DNA from: Aquabacterium sp. | GTDB lineage: Bacteria; Pseudomonadota; Gammaproteobacteria; Burkholderiales; Burkholderiaceae_C | Assembly: GCA_030654395.1 (NCBI GenBank) | Contig: JAURXM010000025.1 | Coordinates: forward strand, 248,001 to 312,000 | Direction: 5' to 3' | DNA length: 64,000 bases | In this document: positions 1 through 7,822 of the stretch, piece after piece | Position numbering within the stretch: position 1 is the stretch's first letter | How the letters are laid out: every line of letters starts with the position of its first letter | Program-made: the position numbers and the translations under genes | The notes under the pieces: model-generated | Databases searched by the model: none | Told to the model about the DNA's origin: nothing | The model's input: the letters and a program-made list of their open reading frames with translations, nothing else

Positions 1-20
1 CGCCACCTGCGCACGTCAGC

Positions 21-1460
21 ATGGCCCCTACCGCAACCCGCCGAGGTCGCGTCAGCGAGGGCCCGCCCAAACTGTTCGTGTTGGACACCAATGTGTTGCT
101 GCACGATCCGATGTCGCTGTTCCGTTTTCAAGAGCACGACATCTATCTGCCCATGATCACGCTCGAAGAGCTTGATGGCCACAAAAAGGGCATGACTGAG
201 GTGGCGCGTAATGCCCGTCAAGTCAGCCGGGACTTGGATGGTTTGGCTGCAGATCTGAGTTGCGGTCAACGTGTCGACCCGTCCTCAGGCATCGCACTGG
301 GCAAAACGGGGCACGTTGAAGCAGGCGGCAAGCTTTACTTCCAAACTGGCGGCATTGATGTCACGCTGCCTGCAGGCCTGCCACAAGGCAAAGCTGACAA
401 TCAAATTTTGGGTGTCGTGCACGCCTTGCGTAACCAGCACACAGGCCGTGATGTCGTTTTGGTGTCCAAAGACATCAACATGCGGATCAAGGCGCGTGCC
501 TTGGGTTTGCAGGCTGAGGATTACTTCAACGACAAGACACTTGATGACGGTGACTTGCTCTACACAGGCATGCAGCCCTTGCCTGCTGACTTCTGGGAGC
601 GCCACGCCAAGGGCATGGAAAGCTGGCAACAAATCGGTGTGACCTTCTACCGAGTGAGCGGCCCCATGGTGGCGTCCTTCATGGTCAATCAGTTCGTCTT
701 CCTTGATGGCCCAGGTGTCACACCTTGGTATGGCAAAGTCACTGAGATCACGGGCAAGACGGCCGTACTCAAGACACTGAAGGACTACACACACCAGAAA
801 CATTCAGTTTGGGGTGTGGCCGCACGCAACCGCGAGCAGAACTTCGCGCTGAACCTGCTGATGGACCCTGAATGCGACTTTGTGACACTGTCTGGCTCAG
901 CCGGTACGGGCAAAACACTGATGACCTTGGCTGCTGCATTGAGTCAGGTGCTTGATGACCGCCGCTATACGGAGATCATCGTCACCCGTGTGACCGTGCC
1001 CGTAGGCGAAGACATTGGTTTCTTGCCCGGTACGGAAGAAGAGAAAATGTCGCCGTGGATGGGTGCGCTAGACGACAACTTGGAAGTGCTGGCGCGCGGC
1101 GACAGCAGTGCGGGCGAATGGGGTCGCTCGGCAACCAACGAACTCGTGCGCAGCAAGATCAAGATCAAGAGCATGAACTTCATGCGTGGTCGCACGTTCT
1201 TGAACAAATTCGTCATCATCGACGAGGCACAGAACCTGACGCCCAAGCAAATGAAGACCTTGATCACACGCGCAGGCCCTGGCACCAAAATCATCTGCCT
1301 AGGCAACTTGGCACAGATCGACACGCCGTACCTGACTGAAGGCAGCTCTGGCCTGACATATGCCGTAGACAAGTTCAAAGGTTGGCCACACAGCGGGCAT
1401 ATCACGCTGGCTCGTGGCGAGCGTTCACGTTTGGCTGACTTCGCCTCTGAGGTACTTTGA
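21..1460 (+). CDS. PIN-PhoH family ATPase
   Basis: Predicted cytoplasmic protein that joins a PIN nuclease fold to a PhoH ATPase. The family is linked to RNA handling, but its physiological substrate is unsettled. The PIN part (residues 17-160) starts with LFVLDTNVLLHD and keeps acidic positions D22, D126 and D151. The PhoH part has Walker A GSAGTGKT at 292-299 and Walker B VIIDEAQN at 398-405. The 479 residues are full length for the PIN-PhoH architecture. Only 20 bases lie upstream, so an earlier start cannot be excluded. A strong intrinsic terminator follows, which makes this the last gene of its transcription unit. Confidence 0.93.
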   Translation: MAPTATRRGRVSEGPPKLFVLDTNVLLHDPMSLFRFQEHDIYLPMITLEELDGHKKGMTEVARNARQVSRDLDGLAADLSCGQRVDPSSGIALGKTGHVEAGGKLYFQTGGIDVTLPAGLPQGKADNQILGVVHALRNQHTGRDVVLVSKDINMRIKARALGLQAEDYFNDKTLDDGDLLYTGMQPLPADFWERHAKGMESWQQIGVTFYRVSGPMVASFMVNQFVFLDGPGVTPWYGKVTEITGKTAVLKTLKDYTHQKHSVWGVAARNREQNFALNLLMDPECDFVTLSGSAGTGKTLMTLAAALSQVLDDRRYTEIIVTRVTVPVGEDIGFLPGTEEEKMSPWMGALDDNLEVLARGDSSAGEWGRSATNELVRSKIKIKSMNFMRGRTFLNKFVIIDEAQNLTPKQMKTLITRAGPGTKIICLGNLAQIDTPYLTEGSSGLTYAVDKFKGWPHSGHITLARGERSRLADFASEVL

Positions 1461-1472
1461 AACCGTCAAATC

Positions 1473-1501
1473 ATGCGGCCTGGTTTAAACCAAAGCCGCA
1501 T
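1473..1501 (+). other. Hairpin after the PhoH gene
   Basis: Seven-base arms ATGCGGC and GCCGCAT enclose a second palindrome, TGGTTTAAACCA. It has no T-tract, so it is probably an RNA 3'-end stabiliser or part of a composite termination region with the stronger hairpin 16 bases downstream. Confidence 0.45.
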
Positions 1502-1516
1502 CAAAAATGAGATAGC

Positions 1517-1547
1517 AAATGGACTCTTGATTGAGTCCATTTTTTTT
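1517..1547 (+). terminator. Rho-independent terminator of the PhoH gene
   Basis: A perfect 10-bp stem (AAATGGACTC / GAGTCCATTT) with a 6-base loop runs into eight T residues. This is a textbook intrinsic terminator for plus-strand transcription, 57 bases after the PhoH stop codon. Confidence 0.9.
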
Positions 1548-1607
1548 GTATGACGAAAAAATAACGCGCCACATCCACCCAAATCGGGGGGATGGGGGCA
1601 ACATCCC

Positions 1608-2945
1608 TTGGCCAGCCAAGACTACATCTGGTCACAATGGTTTCAGCACCACCACAACTCAAATGCTGTGAACCACCCTGCTGCCTTTGTCTCAGTTCAG
1701 CCTGATATCAGCGCCATCCAATATGCTGTGCTGCTGACCTTGCTGCTGCCTTTGCTGCTAGCGGGCACCATGGCCTTGATGCAAGCGCGGCTGCCACGCT
1801 TATACGAGAGATTGCACCTCGACTGGTTCAGCGATCAAGTCCTGTCCACCGATGCGAACCGCAGAACAATGTGCCAACGCTTCACGGTGGCTGCGGCCAA
1901 TTGCGTTGCTGGGCTCGCTGCGTTGAACTACGGCGCAATTCGTGGCATCGTCGATTCGGACAGCACCCGCATACTGACCATCGCTGCCGTCATATCTACC
2001 GCAGTCTTCTATGGCCTCTTGCGTTCAGGCCTGAGTCAGCGGCTGAAAGACCCGACCATGACGGCGGCCCAAATGAGCACGGCCATGTCTTTTTTGGCCT
2101 GGGGCTACTTGCTTGGGGGGCCAGGCCGAAGCATTGCCCTGATGCTCGCATTTGTGATCTTGATCTTTGGCATTTTCAATGCCACCTCAGTCATCTTGAT
2201 CAAATCCTGCGTATTCGCTGCCGTAATCTTTGGTGCAGCCATACTCAAGGTAGCCAACGAACCAGGCACCACCGCAGCACAAGTTGATTTGCAACTGGTC
2301 AACTTCATCGTGCTGCTGATCGTCTTGGTCAGCGTGTGCATGCTCGTGACACAACTTAATACCTTGCGAGACAAGTCAAAAACACGAAAATCAGAACTGA
2401 CCCATGCGCTCGCAAGGATTGGTGAGTTGGCCACGCGCGATGAGCTGACTGGCTTATTCAACCGCAGGCACATGCTGGAGCAACTCAACACAGAGAGCCA
2501 GCGCAGCAACCGTTCGAACCGTGTCTTTTGCATTGGCGTGATCGATGTTGACCACTTTAAATCGGTCAATGATTTGCATGGGCACGGCGTCGGTGATCAG
2601 GTGTTGACTGGGATCACCACAGCCATCACAGCAGGTCTGCGAGAAACGGACGTGATCGCTCGATGGGGCGGTGAGGAATTTCTGGTGATGTTCACGGACA
2701 CCGACAGCGAGACGGCCGCTGCCGTGCTGTCACGCATCCAGCAAGCGCTGAGGCACACGGTGGTGAGTGCATCGACACCTAACTTGAGAGTGTCTTTTTC
2801 AGCTGGCGTGACACTATACGAAAAGGGCGAGCGCCTCTCTGAGGCCATTGACCGCGCCGACCGCGCGCTCTACCTTGCCAAGACAAACGGGCGCAACCGC
2901 ACAGTGCGCTTGCCCCCCGATCAGCCAATGGGATTGGCTGCCTGA
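1608..2945 (+). CDS. Membrane-bound diguanylate cyclase (GGDEF)
   Basis: Predicted to make cyclic di-GMP from two GTP at the inner membrane. The N-terminal half (about residues 38-260) carries several hydrophobic segments and no sensor domain I recognise. A short linker leads to a GGDEF domain with the active-site motif GGEEF at 354-358. An inhibitory-site motif RETD (RxxD) lies at 345-348, five residues upstream, which predicts product feedback inhibition. The frame opens at a TTG (1608) behind a G-rich stretch; an in-frame GTG at 1668 is an alternative. The gene is convergent with rlmD, one base apart, with no terminator seen between them. Confidence 0.9.
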   Translation: MASQDYIWSQWFQHHHNSNAVNHPAAFVSVQPDISAIQYAVLLTLLLPLLLAGTMALMQARLPRLYERLHLDWFSDQVLSTDANRRTMCQRFTVAAANCVAGLAALNYGAIRGIVDSDSTRILTIAAVISTAVFYGLLRSGLSQRLKDPTMTAAQMSTAMSFLAWGYLLGGPGRSIALMLAFVILIFGIFNATSVILIKSCVFAAVIFGAAILKVANEPGTTAAQVDLQLVNFIVLLIVLVSVCMLVTQLNTLRDKSKTRKSELTHALARIGELATRDELTGLFNRRHMLEQLNTESQRSNRSNRVFCIGVIDVDHFKSVNDLHGHGVGDQVLTGITTAITAGLRETDVIARWGGEEFLVMFTDTDSETAAAVLSRIQQALRHTVVSASTPNLRVSFSAGVTLYEKGERLSEAIDRADRALYLAKTNGRNRTVRLPPDQPMGLAA

Positions 2946-2946
2946 T

Positions 2947-4368
2947 TCAGAGCCGCTCAAACACAGCCATGCTCTCCACATGTCCTGTGTGGGGAAACAT
3001 GTTCACAGCACCAGCGGATACCATCTTGTAGCCTGCCTGCTGAACCAGCAAACCGGCATCGCGCGCCAGTGTCGATGGGCTACAACTGACATAGACGATG
3101 CGTTTGGGAGGCAACCAGCCAGGCGCCAAAGTGGGGTCTTGGTGCAACTCGACCAAGGCCTTGATCAAGGCGAAAGCGCCGTCCCTTGGGGGGTCGACCA
3201 ACCACTTGTCGGCATACCCATAGGCGGCCAGATTTTCTGGCGTGATTTCAAATAAATTACACGCAACAAAGCTGGTTTTGTCAGACAGGCCATTGATCGC
3301 AGCGTTCTCGCGTGACCGCGCAACCAGTGTTTCGCTGCCCTCAATGCCGAGCACCTCGCGCACTTGAGTAGCCAATGGCAAAGTGAAGTTGCCCAAGCCA
3401 CAAAACCAGTCAATGACCCGCTCTTGAGGTTGCAGCAGCAACATGCGCACGGCACGGCCAACCAATACCTGGTTGATCGCGTGGTTCACTTGCGTGAAGT
3501 CAGTCGGCAGAAAAGGCATGGTGATGCCGAATTCAGGCAAGGTGTAATCGAGCGTTGGCAGTGACTCATCCAGAGGGTGGACCGTCTCGGGCCCTTTGGG
3601 TTGCAACCACCACGAAATGGTGTGCTTGCCACCATCGTGGGCGCTGTGCTCTTGTGCAAACACCTTGAGCCGACGGGCATCAGCCACCGACAATGCGGCC
3701 AGGTGACGCAAAACGAGAACAGTGACGCGGGTGCCCACTGCGAGCTCAATTTGCGGCAAGCGATCACGCTGATCCATGCTGGTCAACAAGTCGCGCAAAG
3801 GCAGCAATAGGCGGCTGACATGTGGCGGCAGGATTTCACAGGTCTCCATGTTGGCCACATAGCGAGACTTACGCTCATTAAAGCCAACCAGCACCGTTTT
3901 TTTCTTGGCCACATACCGAACCGATAATCGGGCACGAAAGCGGTAGCCCCAAGCCGGGCCTTCAATGGCAGGCAACAAAATATCAGGCTTGACCTTACCG
4001 ATATGCCACAGGTTGTCCTCCAAAACGCGCTGCTTGACGGCGATCTGAGCTGAGGCATGCAAATGCTGCATTTTGCAGCCGCCACACAATCCAAAGTAGG
4101 TGCATTTGGGGACGACGCGCTGCGAACTTTCGCCTCGCATGTCGGTCATGACGCCTTGTTCCCAGTTGTTTTTGCGCTGGGATACGCTCACGCGCACCTC
4201 CTCGCCTGGCAACGCATCCTCCACAAACACAACCTTGCCATCAGCACGGTGCGCCACGCCTTGGGCTTCAAGGTCGAGCGATTCGATCTTAAGCCACTCG
4301 AGCGCAGGAGAAATAGGAGTATCTGTGACGAGCACAGCAGAAACAGAATCGGGGAATGAATCACTCAT
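2947..4368 (-). CDS. rlmD: 23S rRNA (uracil-1939-C5) methyltransferase RlmD
   Basis: Predicted SAM-dependent enzyme that makes m5U1939 in 23S rRNA. The N-terminal TRAM-like domain is followed by the four [4Fe-4S] cysteines of the RlmD family: C89, C95 and C98 in [10 protein letters not shown], and C177. The methyltransferase domain shows [14 protein letters not shown] for SAM binding, VDPPRDG, the catalytic cysteine C429 in [12 protein letters not shown], and a general base at E465 near the C-terminus. The length (473) fits the family. It starts 46 bases after nlpD and probably belongs to the surE-pcm-nlpD operon. In many beta- and gammaproteobacteria rpoS sits between nlpD and this gene; here it does not. 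Confidence 0.95.
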   Translation of the reverse strand: MSDSFPDSVSAVLVTDTPISPALEWLKIESLDLEAQGVAHRADGKVVFVEDALPGEEVRVSVSQRKNNWEQGVMTDMRGESSQRVVPKCTYFGLCGGCKMQHLHASAQIAVKQRVLEDNLWHIGKVKPDILLPAIEGPAWGYRFRARLSVRYVAKKKTVLVGFNERKSRYVANMETCEILPPHVSRLLLPLRDLLTSMDQRDRLPQIELAVGTRVTVLVLRHLAALSVADARRLKVFAQEHSAHDGGKHTISWWLQPKGPETVHPLDESLPTLDYTLPEFGITMPFLPTDFTQVNHAINQVLVGRAVRMLLLQPQERVIDWFCGLGNFTLPLATQVREVLGIEGSETLVARSRENAAINGLSDKTSFVACNLFEITPENLAAYGYADKWLVDPPRDGAFALIKALVELHQDPTLAPGWLPPKRIVYVSCSPSTLARDAGLLVQQAGYKMVSAGAVNMFPHTGHVESMAVFERL

Positions 4369-4414
4369 CCCCAGATTGTCTCAGGACTCTGGGCCAGTTA
4401 GAGCCGGTGGTTGA

Positions 4415-5362
4415 TCAACGTGCAGGCAGCTGCTTGGCTGGATCGATGGGTTTGCCTTGTTTGCGGATCTCAAAGTGCAACTCAACGCGGTCTGCATCTG
4501 TGGAGCCCATCTCGGCGATTTTCTGTCCTTTGCGCACCAGTTGATCTTCTTTGACCAACAAAGTTTGATTGTGCGCATAGGCGGTCAGGTAGTCCCCGGT
4601 GTGTTTGACGATGATAAGGTTGCCGTAGCCACGCAACCCAGAGCCGGCATAGACCACACGGCCATCACCTGCCGCAAAGATGGGGTCACCGGCCTTGCCT
4701 CCAATAGCCAAACCTTTGCGCTTGCCTTCTTCGAAGCTGCCGATCATGGGGCCATTTGCAGGCCAAGCCCAAGTAGGCTCATCTGCCTCTCGTGGCTCTT
4801 TGGCATCAACGGCACTGCTTGCTGCGCTGGCCGCCGCCACGGCAGATGCAGATGCAGAAGACGCCGCTGGGGTGGCTGTTGTTTTAGCCGTTCCGCCCTT
4901 TGCGTCCAAACCACGCGCCTCGATCTTGGGGCTGCTAACGGGTTTGGCCGACACGTTCGCTGTACCGGGTTCGACACCCGGTGGGGAGACGCGCAATACC
5001 TGTCCAACCTCAATCAAGTTGGGGTTTTCAAGGCTGTTCCAGCTGGCGATATCACGCCAGTTTTGGCCCGACTCTAAGCTGATTCGGATCAGCGTATCGT
5101 TGGGTTTGACTGTGTAATACCCGGGTTTACCAGCATTTTCTGCCCCAGGCATCACACGCTGCGTAACAGGAGAGGACGATGAACCGCTGCCCCCTGTGGC
5201 ACCACGCCCGCGATCTTCAACCGGCGCACGGTGCGTCGGGGATGCGCAACCAACGATGACCAGCAGCAAGGATGCTGCGGTCGTTAACCTGAATATGGAT
5301 GTCATGTGCATGTGAACGCTCGTGTCGGTTGACGCTTTCAACGCCAAGCCTTTGAACATCAT
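4415..5362 (-). CDS. nlpD: NlpD-like murein hydrolase activator (LysM + M23 lipoprotein)
   Basis: Predicted lipoprotein that activates cell-division amidases. The start at 5362 is chosen because AGGA lies just upstream and the ATG overlaps the pcm stop as ATGA; ATGs at 5359, 5311 and 5305 are alternatives. The signal sequence ends in LLVIVGC, with the lipobox cysteine at about residue 39. A LysM domain follows (YYTVKPNDTLIRIS...), then an Ala/Ser/Thr-rich linker, then a C-terminal M23 domain. The M23 domain lacks the usual zinc-binding histidines: GLAIGGKAGDPI stands where HxGxD is expected, and the second motif reads LHFEIR. That degeneracy is typical of NlpD/EnvC activators, which do not cut peptidoglycan themselves. 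Confidence 0.9.
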   Translation of the reverse strand: MMFKGLALKASTDTSVHMHMTSIFRLTTAASLLLVIVGCASPTHRAPVEDRGRGATGGSGSSSSPVTQRVMPGAENAGKPGYYTVKPNDTLIRISLESGQNWRDIASWNSLENPNLIEVGQVLRVSPPGVEPGTANVSAKPVSSPKIEARGLDAKGGTAKTTATPAASSASASAVAAASAASSAVDAKEPREADEPTWAWPANGPMIGSFEEGKRKGLAIGGKAGDPIFAAGDGRVVYAGSGLRGYGNLIIVKHTGDYLTAYAHNQTLLVKEDQLVRKGQKIAEMGSTDADRVELHFEIRKQGKPIDPAKQLPAR

Positions 5363-6234
5363 GTGGTTCCTGATTTTAGAGGGACAAACCGCACAGCCCC
5401 TGCACGGTTGTGCTGCAAGCTGCCATCGGCAAGACGGTCCAAAATGGTCAAAACTTGCCCACCTCGGCCATCCTCCATGGGGGCCACCAAACGCCCACCT
5501 GGGGCCAATTGATCGATCCAAGCTTGAGGCAACGTGGCGCCCCCTGCCGCAGCGATGATGGTGTCGTACGGCGCCGAGGGTACATGGCCGATCATGCCAT
5601 CTCCGTAGACAAGTTGAACAACGGGCGATTCCGGCAGATGTTGACGCAAGGTGGCGAGGTTGCCGCGCGCTTTGTCGTGCAGATCGCGCAAGCGCTCGAT
5701 GGAGACGACACGCCTAGCAAGGTAGCCCAACAAAGCCGCTTGGTAGCCGCAGCCCGTCCCGATCTCAAGGCATGTACCCAAGGGGCGATTGACTTGCAAG
5801 CTGCCCACGAGAAGCAAGCCTGGGCGAACGCACAGCAGTTGCATCATCGCCGCAACAACCGACGGTTTTGAGATGGTTTGGTCCAAGCCGATGGGCAGAC
5901 TGGTGTCTTCGTAGGCTTGATTGACCAGCGCCGTATCCACAAACAGATGACGAGGCACTTTAGCAAAAGCGTCAAGCACGTAGGGATGGTCAATGCCATC
6001 ACCCATCAAGCGATCAACCATGCGGCGTCGCATGTGAACAGAGTCCAAACCCACGCCCTGCGGGATAGTCTGCCGCAGACGATCTTGTTCAGCTTGTTGG
6101 AAGTGCGCCTGAGGGCGCAACAGCTCGCGACCAACAGGGGGTGCGGTCCGTGCCCCTACAGACTTGCCTGCCGATACCTGATCCAACTGCAAGGGAAACC
6201 TACGCGGCTTGCTATCTGGCTGGCTGGCGCTCAT
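5359..6234 (-). CDS. pcm: Protein-L-isoaspartate O-methyltransferase
   Basis: Predicted repair enzyme that methylates L-isoaspartyl residues in aged proteins, using SAM. The SAM-binding motif [15 protein letters not shown] lies in the middle, followed by the family pattern [17 protein letters not shown] and YGDGMIG. The C-terminal GGRLVAPM is also typical. The start is set at 6234, where ATG overlaps the surE stop as ATGA; an in-frame start at 6258 would lie inside surE. That gives 291 residues, longer than the roughly 210 of E. coli Pcm because of a basic N-terminal extension of about 60 residues, as is common in Burkholderiales. The stop overlaps nlpD as ATGA, implying translational coupling. 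Confidence 0.94.
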   Translation of the reverse strand: MSASQPDSKPRRFPLQLDQVSAGKSVGARTAPPVGRELLRPQAHFQQAEQDRLRQTIPQGVGLDSVHMRRRMVDRLMGDGIDHPYVLDAFAKVPRHLFVDTALVNQAYEDTSLPIGLDQTISKPSVVAAMMQLLCVRPGLLLVGSLQVNRPLGTCLEIGTGCGYQAALLGYLARRVVSIERLRDLHDKARGNLATLRQHLPESPVVQLVYGDGMIGHVPSAPYDTIIAAAGGATLPQAWIDQLAPGGRLVAPMEDGRGGQVLTILDRLADGSLQHNRAGAVRFVPLKSGTT

Positions 6235-6980
6235 CGTGTGGCCACCCAGCCTGACCATGCTGGCAATTTCTTGTGATCGGTCATGTCTACCTGCAAGGGC
6301 GTGATAGAGACGTGACCTTGCCGAACAGCATGGAAGTCAGTGCCTTCACCGTCCTCGCGTGCCTCGCCGGCCGGGCCAATCCAGTAGAACAAATCGCCCC
6401 GCGGGTTGGTCTGCTCCACGGCAGGGAAGCTGGCATGGCGGCGACCAAGGCGTGTCACCATCCAAGCTGCTTTTTCAGCATCGGCAGACGCAGGGATATT
6501 CACATTGAGCAACCAAGGACGCTCAGCAGGTGCCTGGGCCAAGACGTGCTCTACCACCAGACGGGCCACACGAGCAGCCACGTCCAAATGCAGCCAGCCC
6601 TTGTCGGCCAAAGAAAAAGCAATCGAGGGCACCCCGAACAAGTAACCCTCTGTCGCTGCAGCCACCGTACCGGAATACAAAGTATCGTCGCCCATGTTGG
6701 CGCCGTTGTTGATACCCGACAAAACCAGATCAGGCTTGGGGATCAAACCGGATGTCAAAGCCAAGTGAACAGCATCAGAGGGTGTACCTGTCACGTATCT
6801 GTAACCATTGCTGGCTGTGTGCAGGCTCAAGGGTTGATGGAGTGACAACGCATTGGACGTGCCGCTGGCATTGCGCTCGGGCGCAAAAACATCGATATGG
6901 CCCAGCCCAGCACACGCCTGCACCAAGGCAGTGATGCCAGGGGCCAGGTAACCATCGTCGTTGGCAATCAATATTCGCAT
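6231..6980 (-). CDS. surE: 5'-nucleotidase / polyphosphatase SurE
   Basis: Predicted metal-dependent phosphatase acting on nucleoside 5'-monophosphates and short polyphosphate. The metal site is visible in the N-terminal [10 protein letters not shown] and in [19 protein letters not shown] in the middle. The ATG at 6980 is used because [10 protein letters not shown] is the canonical start; an in-frame ATG seven codons upstream adds nothing conserved. It is the first gene of the leftward surE-pcm-nlpD-rlmD unit and is divergent from a response regulator, with about 120 bases between them. Confidence 0.95.
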   Translation of the reverse strand: MRILIANDDGYLAPGITALVQACAGLGHIDVFAPERNASGTSNALSLHQPLSLHTASNGYRYVTGTPSDAVHLALTSGLIPKPDLVLSGINNGANMGDDTLYSGTVAAATEGYLFGVPSIAFSLADKGWLHLDVAARVARLVVEHVLAQAPAERPWLLNVNIPASADAEKAAWMVTRLGRRHASFPAVEQTNPRGDLFYWIGPAGEAREDGEGTDFHAVRQGHVSITPLQVDMTDHKKLPAWSGWVATR

Positions 6981-7038
6981 ACCCCGATTGTAGAAGCGCA
7001 ACGGATGGAAACATCAAACCGTTTAAGCAGATGGTATG

Positions 7039-7049
7039 TACGTGACGTA
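7039..7049. promoter_or_regulatory. Palindrome over the -35 region of the two-component operon
   Basis: TACGTGACGTA is a perfect inverted repeat (5-bp arms, one central base). It overlaps the -35 box of the promoter proposed at 7042-7070 and lies in the surE/response-regulator divergent region. A regulator could act here on either gene; autoregulation by the LuxR-type regulator is one possibility. Confidence 0.4.
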
Positions 7050-7070
7050 TGACCCCGCGGGCCTGATAAT
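7042..7070 (+). promoter_or_regulatory. Sigma-70-type promoter for the response regulator
   Basis: GTGACG (7042-7047) and GATAAT (7065-7070) are separated by exactly 17 bases and sit 30 bases upstream of the regulator start. The -10 box is close to consensus; the -35 box matches four of six. Confidence 0.5.
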
Positions 7071-7099
7071 CTGCATTGCGAACGATCTGGAGGATTGCC

Positions 7100-7819
7100 A
7101 TGGCGGTCAAGGTTTTGATTCTCGAAGACAACCCGGTTGCTCGGGGGTTTTTGTGCCGTGTGGCGCAGGAGAGTTTCAGTGACATCAGCAGCATCACAGA
7201 AGCAGGAGATCTAGAGGCGGCTCGTCGACTGCTCGGGCATGCCGCTGGTGGACGTGCGGCAGCCTGCCCCGACCCCTATCAGCTGATTTTGGTCGATCTG
7301 GAACTTCCGGACGGCAGTGGGTTGGAGCTGTTAGCGGAGTTAACTGACTACCCTGCCACCCGCATTGTGACCACGCTGTACTCGGACGATGACCACCTAT
7401 TCCCTGCCCTGCAATGCGGTGCGGATGGTTATTTGCTGAAGGAAGATCGCTTCGAAGTGTTGGTGGAGGAGTTGCAGAAAATCGTCCGTGGGCAACCACC
7501 GCTGTCGCCAGCTATTGCGCGCAGACTGCTGACCCACTTCCGCACAGGAGACGGCCATGGCACGAACGGCAACCACACCCAGCACGCCGCACCCATAGCC
7601 GACACGGCGCCAGCCCAGCTGGATCATGAGCGACTGACACCTCGTGAAACAGAAGTGCTGACCTACCTCAGCAAGGGTTTCACGATCAAAGAGATTGCAG
7701 CGTTGATGGGCATCAAGTGGTTCACTGTCAACGACCACATCAAATCGATCTACAAAAAATTAAACGTATCCAGCCGGGCTGAAGCCGCTGTACTAGCAAG
7801 CAAGCAGGGGCTGGTTTGA
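7100..7819 (+). CDS. NarL/LuxR-family response regulator
   Basis: Predicted cytoplasmic transcription regulator controlled by phosphorylation. The receiver (residues 1-130) starts KVLILEDNPVARGF and has the phospho-acceptor at about D66 in ILVDLELPDGSG. A glycine/histidine-rich linker leads to a LuxR helix-turn-helix (LTPRETEVLTYLSKG...GIKWFTVNDHIKSIYKKL) at about 175-232. The start at 7100 is decided by GGAGG at 7089-7093; the in-frame ATG at 7076 lies before this site. The histidine kinase gene begins three bases after the stop, so the two are a two-component pair. The signal and targets are not evident. Confidence 0.92.
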   Translation: MAVKVLILEDNPVARGFLCRVAQESFSDISSITEAGDLEAARRLLGHAAGGRAAACPDPYQLILVDLELPDGSGLELLAELTDYPATRIVTTLYSDDDHLFPALQCGADGYLLKEDRFEVLVEELQKIVRGQPPLSPAIARRLLTHFRTGDGHGTNGNHTQHAAPIADTAPAQLDHERLTPRETEVLTYLSKGFTIKEIAALMGIKWFTVNDHIKSIYKKLNVSSRAEAAVLASKQGLV

Positions 7820-7822
7820 TGC

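Noticed and set aside
4415-5521. Longer nlpD start at 5521
   Set aside because: The extension lies inside pcm, has no signal sequence or ribosome site, while ATG 5362 has AGGA and an ATGA overlap.
6980-7099. Promoter for surE at TTGATG...TACAAT
   Set aside because: The spacer is 19 bases and the -10 box would lie only 8 bases before the start codon.
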